NCBI GenBank assembly: GCA_016929205.1
Contig: JAFGJF010000138.1
Coordinates: 1 to 5,469, forward strand
DNA length: 5,469 nucleotides
Direction: 5' to 3'
From: Anaerolineae bacterium
Lineage (GTDB): Bacteria; Chloroflexota; Anaerolineae; JAFGEY01
Every line of letters starts with the position of its first letter. The stretch's first letter is position 1. Positions 1 through 4,890 of this stretch are shown piece by piece. The translations under genes and the position numbers were made by a program. The notes under the pieces are model-generated. The model was not told where the DNA came from and ran no database searches. It worked only from the letters and a program-made list of their open reading frames with translations.

Positions 1-33
1 GCCACTTTCACGACATGGATGCAGACGATGGAC

Positions 34-65
34 TGTCATTCCCGCACGTTTTTAGCGGGAATCCA
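34..65. repeat. REP-like extragenic palindrome, copy R1
   Basis: This is a 32-nt unit with a perfect 8-bp stem, ATTCCCGC (38-45) pairing with GCGGGAAT (55-62), around a 9-nt loop. It is flanked by TGTC on the left and CCA on the right. The frame TGTCAT-KCCCGM-N9-KCGGGM-ATCCA is shared with the copies at 103-134 (reverse orientation) and 1099-1130. The stem resembles the ATTCCC-N-GGGAAT palindromes (REP and dRS3-like) scattered between genes in many bacteria; that comparison is from general knowledge. The sequence AGGTTCT follows directly at 65-71 and recurs at the inner ends of the long inverted repeat. There is no T-run after the stem, so it is not an obvious terminator. Confidence 0.6.
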
Positions 66-83
66 GGTTCTTTTGTGTCTGTA

Positions 84-125
84 GATGCTCGACAGAGACA
101 AATGGATGCCCGATAGAGACATTCG
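84..125. repeat. Degenerate 21-nt tandem direct repeat
   Basis: Two adjacent 21-nt units, 84-104 and 105-125, share 16 of 21 positions. They begin GATGCTCGACAGAGACA and GATGCCCGATAGAGACA. The second unit is the left part of the REP-like palindrome in the inverted-repeat arm. The first may therefore be a decayed partial copy of that palindrome, or a product of replication slippage. Confidence 0.5.
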
Positions 126-167
126 GGCATGACCACCCAAGCGTAATGTAAAACGTCAACAGAACCT
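102..167 (+). repeat. Left arm of 66-bp inverted repeat flanking the membrane trio
   Basis: The reverse complement of 1066-1131 matches this stretch at about 61 of 66 positions with no gaps. The first 32 or so bases are identical, and the five differences lie in the inner half (134, 144, 148, 149, 156). Its outer part contains the REP-like palindrome. Its inner end, CAACAGAACCT, stops a few bases before the ribosome-binding site of the first trio gene. Three of the five differences turn the inner segment into GTAATGTAAAA, giving a weak -10-like TAATGT (144-149). No convincing -35 lies 16-18 nt upstream, so I do not call a promoter. No target-site duplication is visible outside the arms. Confidence 0.85.
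103..134 (-). repeat. REP-like palindrome, copy R2, within left arm
   Basis: This is the reverse-oriented member of the same 32-nt family. The stem is ATGCCCGA (106-113) with TCGGGCAT (123-130), 8 bp with a 9-nt loop. It differs from R1 by two compensated base pairs, so the hairpin is kept although its sequence changed. Confidence 0.6.
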
Positions 168-181
168 AAAAAGGTGGTGTC

Positions 182-451
182 ATGACCAAAAAAGGATTCT
201 TGTTATTGTTATCGACGCTGGTCGTCCTGTTCGTTTTGGGCCTGGTATGCTGTCCCGGCGTGGTCTCGGCGGATTTGGTATCGCCGTCGGGGTTGATTGT
301 TGGCTTGGGATTGGGTCTGTTGGTGGTCTTGGGCATTCTGGTTGCGATCATTGCCCTGGTTTCATTTCTGGTCATCAGAGGGATCAAAAAGAAACAGGTC
401 GCCCAGAACGGCGGCTCGAGCAGCAGCGCGGGCCGGGATGCAACTCACTAG
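182..451 (+). CDS. Small secreted/single-span membrane protein (trio gene 1)
   Basis: An 89-residue protein of unknown function. Residues 1-30 look like a signal peptide: KK at 3-4, a long Leu/Val core, and VVSA before Asp31 as a plausible cleavage site. A second hydrophobic stretch, about 38-65, is followed by a basic patch (R66, K69-K71) and a Gly/Ser-rich tail ending GRDATH. The expected topology is a short extracytoplasmic segment, one membrane span and a cytoplasmic tail. The start is supported by AAGGTGG at 171-177, four bases before the ATG. The end overlaps the next gene by 14 nt, which suggests translational coupling. It resembles the third gene of the trio (ILVAIIAL-S against VLVGIIAL-S; GRDATH against ARDPDH), so the two probably arose by duplication. 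I recall similar uncharacterised signal-peptide proteins in Clostridia, but I cannot name a family. Confidence 0.75.
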   Translation: MTKKGFLLLLSTLVVLFVLGLVCCPGVVSADLVSPSGLIVGLGLGLLVVLGILVAIIALVSFLVIRGIKKKQVAQNGGSSSSAGRDATH

Positions 452-773
452 GTACCTGCTCACCCTGCTGTTGACGGTCGCCGTCGAATGGTCCGTGGCT
501 TGTCTGCTCGGGTTCAGGACAAAACAATTCGCCCTGGCGGTGATTCTGATCAACCTGATCACGCACCCGGCTCTAAACTATTTCATTCTGTTTCTTGTTT
601 ATTTGAACCTCGACCCGGGTCTTGGGCTGGTGATCGTTCTCGAAGTCGCCGTTGCCCTCGTCGAGTGGCGGCTGCTGGTCTATGTCTTTGACAGGCCGAG
701 AAAAAAGCTCTTTTTGCTGGCAGTCCTGGCAAACCTGGCCTCGTTCATCACCGGCCTGATCCTGTTCTGGTAA
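438..773 (+). CDS. Polytopic small membrane protein (trio gene 2)
   Basis: A 111-residue hydrophobic protein with about four membrane spans (roughly 6-26, 31-55, 62-83 and 90-111). Positive loops at R27/K29 and R86-K90 predict those loops inside and both ends outside. Each half repeats one pattern: V-E-W (16-18 and 75-77), a basic loop, F-x2-AV (F31, A34-V35; F92, A95-V96), then N-L (39-40 and 99-100). This points to duplication of a two-helix unit. Glu17, Glu69 and Glu76 sit inside predicted helices. The motif N-L-I-T-H-P (39-44) resembles the NxxTNP stretch I recall from uncharacterised clostridial and Chloroflexota membrane proteins. I chose the ATG at 438 over an in-frame ATG at 297, because the longer start would run through gene 1 and has no ribosome site. 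There is no strong Shine-Dalgarno at 438 either, so expression is probably coupled to gene 1. Function unknown. Confidence 0.75.
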   Translation: MQLTRYLLTLLLTVAVEWSVACLLGFRTKQFALAVILINLITHPALNYFILFLVYLNLDPGLGLVIVLEVAVALVEWRLLVYVFDRPRKKLFLLAVLANLASFITGLILFW

Positions 774-796
774 TCGGATCGTGGATGCGCTTGCAC

Positions 797-803
797 AAGG
801 AGG
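797..803 (+). promoter_or_regulatory. Strong Shine-Dalgarno site of trio gene 3
   Basis: AAGGAGG lies six bases before the ATG at 810. It is the best ribosome-binding site of the trio and supports gene 3 as a real, separately initiated gene despite its short length. Confidence 0.75.
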
Positions 804-809
804 AATAGG

Positions 810-1067
810 ATGATCAAGAGAGTCTATCAGGTGTGGCTGCCGGCGGTCGTGGTCGCCATGTTGTCCGTGCAGGTTGGTTATGCCGACGTCGTCGTCGACC
901 CAACGTTAGAACCCGATCCCGGATCGCAGCCATCGCTGCTTCTCGGTGGTGTGCTGGTCGGGATCATTGCCCTTGCTTCGCTGTCCGTCTTGATCGCGAT
1001 CAGGAAAAGAAATGCGTCTGCAAGCGGTCAGTCTATCGACCCCGCCGCGCGAGATCCCGACCACTAG
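810..1067 (+). CDS. Small secreted/single-span membrane protein (trio gene 3)
   Basis: An 85-residue protein of unknown function. Residues 1-25 form a probable signal peptide (K3-R4, hydrophobic core, GYA before Asp26). The next segment, about 26-42, is acidic and proline-rich (DVVVDP, EPDPGS) and should be extracytoplasmic. A membrane span follows at about 43-64, then R65-K66-R67 and a polar tail ending ARDPDH. It is paralogue-like to gene 1 in architecture, span sequence and C-terminal end, but differs in its outer segment. It lies 36 nt after gene 2. Its stop codon is partly supplied by the inverted repeat: the TAG at 1065-1067 overlaps the first bases of the right arm. It probably acts with the polytopic gene 2 product, an inference from clustering only. 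Confidence 0.75.
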   Translation: MIKRVYQVWLPAVVVAMLSVQVGYADVVVDPTLEPDPGSQPSLLLGGVLVGIIALASLSVLIAIRKRNASASGQSIDPAARDPDH

Positions 1068-1131
1068 GTTCTGTTGGCGTTTTGAATTGCGCTTGGGTTG
1101 TCATGCCCGAATGTCTCTATCGGGCATCCAT
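1066..1131 (-). repeat. Right arm of 66-bp inverted repeat flanking the membrane trio
   Basis: Inverted partner of 102-167, matching at about 61 of 66 positions. Its inner end AGGTTCTGTTGGCG starts inside the stop codon of trio gene 3, and its outer end contains the third REP-like palindrome. The arms and the trio together span about 1,030 bp. No transposase, integrase or recombinase is encoded between the arms, so any mobility would have to be supplied in trans. Confidence 0.85.
1099..1130 (+). repeat. REP-like palindrome, copy R3; possible transcript end
   Basis: The stem is ATGCCCGA (1103-1110) with TCGGGCAT (1120-1127), 9-nt loop. It matches R1 at 25 of 32 positions. Two differences are paired changes that keep the stem: 1105/1125 is G-C where R1 has T-A, and 1110/1120 is A-T where R1 has C-G. 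It lies about 30 nt after the last trio stop codon and could protect or end the trio mRNA. No run of T follows, so a classical intrinsic terminator is not supported. Confidence 0.55.
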
Positions 1132-1277
1132 ATCGTTTTGGCCTCCTCCGCTGCCGGCATCCCGCTCTTTTGGCAGCGCCGTCCGGGACAACTGTCACGA
1201 TCCCCGTTCCTGGCGCATGTAGCCCTATGATGCAATGCAGCCTGATATGGGAAACGTGCAAGCAAACACGTTATCCC

Positions 1278-1298
1278 AACGCGTTTTAACGCGTTTTT
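1278..1298 (+). terminator. Terminator-like hairpin with T-run
   Basis: Two copies of the self-complementary octamer AACGCGTT (1278-1285 and 1288-1295) can fold into a 7-bp hairpin with a 4-nt loop. Five T residues (1294-1298) overlap and follow its 3' side. This fits a weak intrinsic terminator that would insulate uvrA from upstream transcription. Alternatively, the duplicated palindrome could be a protein-binding site. Confidence 0.35.
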
Positions 1299-1320
1299 GG
1301 TATCAGCCTGAGAATTCATT

Positions 1321-1342
1321 CTCTCTGGCTGGCTCTCTGGCT
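1321..1342. repeat. Short direct repeat next to the uvrA promoter
   Basis: CTCTCTGGCT occurs perfectly at 1321-1330 and 1333-1342, a 12-nt period of about one helical turn. It lies directly upstream of the -35 element. The spacing would suit a dimeric regulator bound to one face of the DNA, but simple slippage would also explain it. Confidence 0.4.
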
Positions 1343-1343
1343 C

Positions 1344-1372
1344 TTGATCTTGCGTCCCAACTGTGGTATAGT
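1344..1372 (+). promoter_or_regulatory. Probable sigma70-type promoter for uvrA
   Basis: TTGATC (1344-1349) and TATAGT (1367-1372) are separated by exactly 17 nt, each close to the TTGACA/TATAAT consensus. Transcription would start near 1379, giving a leader of about 215 nt before the uvrA ATG. It is the best promoter match I found in the intergenic region. Confidence 0.5.
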
Positions 1373-1475
1373 TGAACACACAGAAAACCCGAACAAATTT
1401 TCTAAATTCATGCCATTTTGTTGCACAAATATGACGGGTTCTGACAGGTACTTGCGCTATACTGTATCTGTAGGC

Positions 1476-1524
1476 AAAGGGCACGTCACCGCAGACGGCT
1501 TGGGCAAACGCAAGCCGTCCCTTT
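1476..1524 (+). other. Structured mRNA leader hairpin upstream of uvrA
   Basis: GACGGCTTG (1494-1502) and CAAGCCGTC (1511-1519) form a perfect 9-bp stem with an 8-nt loop. An outer helix is possible between AAAGG (1476-1480) and CCTTT (1520-1524), with a 13-nt unpaired bulge on the 5' side only. The structure lies between the predicted promoter and the uvrA start and ends about 70 nt before the ATG. It could be an attenuator, an RNA-stability element or a protein-binding site. I do not recognise a known riboswitch class, and the few T residues after it are weak support for termination. Confidence 0.45.
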
Positions 1525-1592
1525 ATGCCACGACCAACACCCAATTGCAACATTCAACCTTTAACCTGCAACTTTTTACTTGAAAGGCTTCT

Positions 1593-4541
1593 ATGTATCA
1601 GGATAAAATCGTCATCCGTGGCGCACAAGAACATAACCTCAAAAACATTGATGTTGTCTTGCCTCGTTACAAACTGATCGTCATCACCGGCGTATCGGGC
1701 AGTGGCAAGTCGTCTCTGGCCTTCGACACCCTCTATGCGGATGGGCAGCGCCGCTACGTCGAGTCACTCTCGTCCTTTGCTCGCCAGTTTATCGCCCAGA
1801 TGGAAAAACCCAAGGTCGATTTTATAGGGGGCCTCAGCCCGGCGATTGCCATCGAGCAAAAAGCGGTCAGCAAGAATCCGCGCTCGACCGTGGCCACCGT
1901 CACCGAAATATACGACTATTTGCGCGTTCTCTTTGCCCGCGTCGGCACCCCGCACTGTCCGCAGTGCGGCCGCGAGGTACATGCTCAGTCGGCGCAAGAG
2001 ATTGTCGAACTGGTTGCGGCCATGCCCGCCGGCACCCGCTTCCAGGTCATGGCCCCGCTGGCCCGCAACCGCAAGGGCACCTATCAGGACACCTTTGAGG
2101 AGGCCAGGGCCGATGGCTTTTCCCGCGTCCGCGTCAACGGCAAGGTGCGCGAGTTGAGCGAAAAAATCACCCTCGACAAGAACAAAAAGCACGACATCGA
2201 TCTGGTCGTCGATCGCCTTGTCGTGCCCGAGGAGGGCGGGCCGGAGCGCGATGAATTTACCACCCGCCTCACCGACACCGTCGAGATGTCGCTCAAGCTC
2301 AGCGAGGGGCTGGTCTTGATCGACCGCTCGGCGGACGGGCGGCCCGATTGGCTGCTTTCGGAGAACAATGCCTGCCCGGTGTGCAACGTCAGTTTTCCCG
2401 AGCTCTCTCCGGCCATGTTTTCCTTCAACTCGCCGCTGGGCATGTGCCCCGACTGCAACGGCCTGGGCACCAGGCAGGAGGTCGATCCGACGCTGATCGT
2501 TCACGATCCGACGATCTCGATCCTCGACGGTGCGGTGCGCTGGTATGGCAACGTGCGCAAGAAAAAGAACACCTGGCACATCAACAGTCTAAAGGCGATT
2601 GCCGATCACTATGGGGCCGACCTTGAACTGCCGTGGCAGGATCTGCCCGAGCAGTTTCGCCATGTTTTGCTCTACGGGTCGGACGGCGAACGCATCCGTT
2701 TTACCTATCATTCCGAGGGCAGAGACAGCACCTGGTCGGGAGAGAGCGAACGTCCAGTCAAGGGCATTGTGTTCAACATCAACCGCCTGTTCAGACAAAC
2801 CAAGTCGGACTATACCCGGCGCTGGTACGCCAGTTTTATGAGCCAGCAGCCCTGTCCTACCTGCCACGGCGAGCGGCTGCGCCCCGAGAGTGCGGCGGTC
2901 ACCGTGGGTGGCAAGACGATCACCCAGGTCACGGCGATCAGCATCGGTGAAGCCGTCGAGTGGGTCAACGGCCTGTGGCCGCAGATGAACGAAGAGCAGC
3001 GCCAGATCGGCGCAGAGGTATTCAAGGAGCTTCAAGGGCGCCTCCAGTTTCTGATGAATGTCGGCTTGCACTATTTGACCCTGGATCGTCCCGCCCCGAC
3101 GCTGTCCGGCGGCGAAGGGCAGCGCATCCGCCTGGCCAGCCAGATCGGCTGCGGGCTGGTCGGCGTGCTCTATGTCCTCGACGAGCCGAGCATCGGTTTG
3201 CACCAGCGCGACAACCGCCGCCTGCTCGATACGCTGGAGCAGTTGCGCGACCTGGGCAACACCGTGCTCGTCGTCGAGCACGACGAAGAGACCATGCACG
3301 TCGCCGATTGGATCCTCGACCTCGGACCTGGCGCGGGTGCCAACGGCGGCTGGGTCGTCGCCGAAGGATCGCCGGAAGCGATCGTGGCCAATCCGGAGTC
3401 GCTCACCGGACGCTACCTGAGCGGCGAACTGGTTGTCACCTCGCCCAACGGCAAGCGCCGCCCCACCAATGGCAAGTGGCTGCACGTCATCGGCGCGCGT
3501 CAGAACAACCTCAAGGATCTGACCATACGTTTTCCGCTTGGCCTCTTTACCTGCGTGACCGGCGTCTCGGGCAGCGGCAAGTCGTCGCTGGTTGCCCAGA
3601 CGCTCTTCCCGGCGCTTGCCAACGCTCTGCACAATGCCACCCATCGCGTTGGCAAGTACGATCGCCTGGAAGGGATCGAGCACGTCAACAAGATCATCAA
3701 TATCACCCAATCGCCGATCGGGCGCACGCCGCGTTCCAATCCGGCAACCTATGTCAACGTCATGTCCTTGATCCGCGACCTCTTTGCCCAGATGCCGGAC
3801 GCCAAGGCGCGGGGCTACAAGTCGGGGCGGTTCAGTTTCAACGTCAAGGGCGGGCGCTGCGAAGCCTGCCAGGGGCATGGCAAGAAAAGGGTCGAGATGC
3901 ACTTTTTGCCCGATGTATGGGTCACGTGCACTGTCTGCAAGGGCTCGCGGTTCAACCGCGAGACGCTGCAAATCCGCTACAAGGGCAAGACCATCGCCGA
4001 CGTGCTGGATATGGACGTCGACGAGGCCCTCGAATTCTTTGGCAACATTCCCAAGATCGAGCGCATCCTGCAGACCCTGGTCGACGTGGGGCTGGGCTAC
4101 GTCAAGTTGGGGCAGAGCGCGACCACGCTCTCCGGTGGCGAAGCGCAGCGCGTCAAGCTGGCCAAGGAATTGGCCCGTGTCTCGACCGGTGACACGGTTT
4201 ACATCCTCGACGAGCCCACGACGGGGCTGCACTTTGCAGACATCCAAAAGCTGCTTGACGTCCTGCACCGTCTGACCGATGCCGGCAACAGCGTGATCGT
4301 CATCGAGCACAACCTGGACGTGATCAAGACCGCCGACTGGATCGTCGATCTCGGTCCCGAGGGCGGTGACGAAGGCGGCCGGATCGTCGCCATCGGCACG
4401 CCCGAACAAGTGTCTATGGTCCCGGGGAGCTATACGGGCCATTTTCTCAAAGAGATGCTCAAACTCGACCGGCCCGATCCGGTCGAGCCACCCGATCCGG
4501 TCGACCGGCCGGTGGCCGAACTCGTCGCTGCGGTGACGTAA
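1593..4541 (+). CDS. uvrA: UvrABC excinuclease subunit A
   Basis: UvrA is the dimeric ABC-type ATPase that finds helix-distorting DNA lesions in the cytoplasm and loads UvrB for nucleotide excision repair. All family hallmarks are present in 982 residues: Walker A GVSGSGKS at 33-40 and again at 657-664; zinc module 1, C261-x2-C264 with C285-x2-C288; ABC signature LSGGEGQ at 504-510; Walker B near VLDEPS (528-533); zinc module 2, C756-x2-C759 with C779-x2-C782; signature LSGGEAQ at 846-852; Walker B near ILDEPT (871-876). The single CPQC at 122-125 is common in UvrA. GAAAGG at 1582-1587, five bases before the ATG, sets the start. The protein is a little longer than the usual 940-960 residues; the C-terminal tail is Pro/Asp/Val-rich rather than glycine-rich. 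The gene looks intact. It is probably first in an operon with the three downstream genes. No SOS box is visible upstream. Confidence 0.98.
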   Translation: MYQDKIVIRGAQEHNLKNIDVVLPRYKLIVITGVSGSGKSSLAFDTLYADGQRRYVESLSSFARQFIAQMEKPKVDFIGGLSPAIAIEQKAVSKNPRSTVATVTEIYDYLRVLFARVGTPHCPQCGREVHAQSAQEIVELVAAMPAGTRFQVMAPLARNRKGTYQDTFEEARADGFSRVRVNGKVRELSEKITLDKNKKHDIDLVVDRLVVPEEGGPERDEFTTRLTDTVEMSLKLSEGLVLIDRSADGRPDWLLSENNACPVCNVSFPELSPAMFSFNSPLGMCPDCNGLGTRQEVDPTLIVHDPTISILDGAVRWYGNVRKKKNTWHINSLKAIADHYGADLELPWQDLPEQFRHVLLYGSDGERIRFTYHSEGRDSTWSGESERPVKGIVFNINRLFRQTKSDYTRRWYASFMSQQPCPTCHGERLRPESAAVTVGGKTITQVTAISIGEAVEWVNGLWPQMNEEQRQIGAEVFKELQGRLQFLMNVGLHYLTLDRPAPTLSGGEGQRIRLASQIGCGLVGVLYVLDEPSIGLHQRDNRRLLDTLEQLRDLGNTVLVVEHDEETMHVADWILDLGPGAGANGGWVVAEGSPEAIVANPESLTGRYLSGELVVTSPNGKRRPTNGKWLHVIGARQNNLKDLTIRFPLGLFTCVTGVSGSGKSSLVAQTLFPALANALHNATHRVGKYDRLEGIEHVNKIINITQSPIGRTPRSNPATYVNVMSLIRDLFAQMPDAKARGYKSGRFSFNVKGGRCEACQGHGKKRVEMHFLPDVWVTCTVCKGSRFNRETLQIRYKGKTIADVLDMDVDEALEFFGNIPKIERILQTLVDVGLGYVKLGQSATTLSGGEAQRVKLAKELARVSTGDTVYILDEPTTGLHFADIQKLLDVLHRLTDAGNSVIVIEHNLDVIKTADWIVDLGPEGGDEGGRIVAIGTPEQVSMVPGSYTGHFLKEMLKLDRPDPVEPPDPVDRPVAELVAAVT
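4464..4508. repeat. Repeats inside the uvrA 3' end
   Basis: CCCGATCCGGTCGA is repeated perfectly at 4473-4486 and 4491-4504 (period 18, in frame), encoding two Pro-Asp-Pro-Val units. The same stretch holds a perfect 9-bp inverted repeat, CTCGACCGG (4464-4472) with CCGGTCGAG (4479-4487), and the 12-nt palindrome CCGGTCGACCGG (4497-4508). It codes for the variable tail of UvrA beyond the ATPase core. Confidence 0.7.
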
Positions 4542-4560
4542 AAACAACAGGAGAACGGCT

Positions 4561-4890
4561 ATGCCCGGTCATCTGCCAAAAGACGTCCCTCAGATGATCG
4601 CCATCGCCTCCCTATCCAGGGAGGGCAAGGTGACTCTCAAAAAAGCGGTCTGCCAGCACCTCGACCTGCAGCAAGGCCAGCCGCTCTTTTTAGGCTGGAT
4701 GGTTTGCTGCCGCCGAATGTCGTGTCCTGACCATCCTGCCAAGCCCGTACATCCTGCATGTTTTGGAGGTCAACCATGCTCAATCCCAGCACCTGCATTC
4801 GCTGTCAGGACTTTCCCTGCGCCGGCGTCGATCATACCCGTTATGCCGTGCCCGACGTTGAACTCGACCCGGCCCGCGTCAGGATCCTGA
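4561..4890 (+). CDS. AbrB/SpoVT-like domain ORF, probably truncated
   Basis: AGGAG at 4549-4553 lies seven bases before this ATG and 19 nt separate it from the uvrA stop, so translation is likely. Residues about 13-45 (IASLSREGKVTLKKAV...LDLQQGQPLFL) resemble the swapped-hairpin AbrB/MazE/SpoVT DNA-binding domain, with the typical G-x-V-T-L-x-K-x-V...L-x-L-x-x-G-x-x-L pattern. Such domains bind DNA as transition-state regulators or antitoxins. After about residue 45 the similarity ends, codon third positions lose their G/C preference, and the ORF runs 115 nt into the next gene, giving an unlikely Cys/Pro-rich tail. The functional protein may be only the first half, or the gene may have lost its second half by deletion or frameshift. 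I found no convincing continuation in the other two frames. Confidence 0.45.
   Translation: MPGHLPKDVPQMIAIASLSREGKVTLKKAVCQHLDLQQGQPLFLGWMVCCRRMSCPDHPAKPVHPACFGGQPCSIPAPAFAVRTFPAPASIIPVMPCPTLNSTRPASGS
4765..4769 (+). promoter_or_regulatory. Shine-Dalgarno site deciding the UDG-like start
   Basis: GGAGG is six bases before the ATG at 4776. It lies inside the coding stretch if the in-frame ATG at 4758 were used, so 4776 is the better start. Confidence 0.75.

Larger units (their letters stand above)
1132..1592. other. Intergenic region upstream of uvrA
   Basis: No credible gene on either strand; the ORFs here have no ribosome sites and no recognisable protein features. The region contains a 7-bp inverted repeat, CGCTGCC (1149-1155) with GGCAGCG (1172-1178), a terminator-like hairpin near 1278-1298, a short direct repeat at 1321-1342, a probable promoter at 1344-1372 and a stable hairpin at 1494-1519. 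From about 1300 the composition is more AT-rich than the coding DNA, as expected for a promoter and leader. I searched by eye for E. coli-type (CTGT-N8-ACAG) and Bacillus-type (GAAC-N4-GTTC) LexA boxes and found none. Confidence 0.6.

Noticed and set aside
1..181. CRISPR-like array
   Set aside because: The repeats are palindromes and one degenerate tandem pair, without regular spacers.
297..437. Longer start for trio gene 2
   Set aside because: It would overlap gene 1 by about 155 nt, add a Trp-rich out-of-character N-terminus, and lacks a ribosome site.
92..1141. Target-site duplication flanking the inverted-repeat unit
   Set aside because: Sequences just outside 102 and 1131 share no direct repeat longer than 2 nt, so transposition cannot be shown this way.
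1441..1470. Second uvrA promoter (CTGACA with GTATCT or TATCTG, or TATACT at 1458)
   Set aside because: The -10 candidates are poor at correct spacing, and TATACT has no -35 at 16-18 nt. The 1344-1372 promoter is clearly better.
1101..1553. 150-codon minus-strand frame in the intergenic region
   Set aside because: It would run through the promoter, the leader hairpin and the REP-like palindrome, with no ribosome site and no protein-like features.
1764..2579. 271-codon minus-strand frame
   Set aside because: Shadow of the uvrA 5' half with no recognisable protein features.
2589..4547. 652-codon open frame on the minus strand
   Set aside because: It is antisense to uvrA, whose motifs are all present. 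Long antisense frames are expected in GC-rich genes, and the translation shows no recognisable family.
4758..4775. Earlier ATG for the UDG-like gene
   Set aside because: The strong GGAGG would fall inside the coding sequence; 4776 has ideal spacing.
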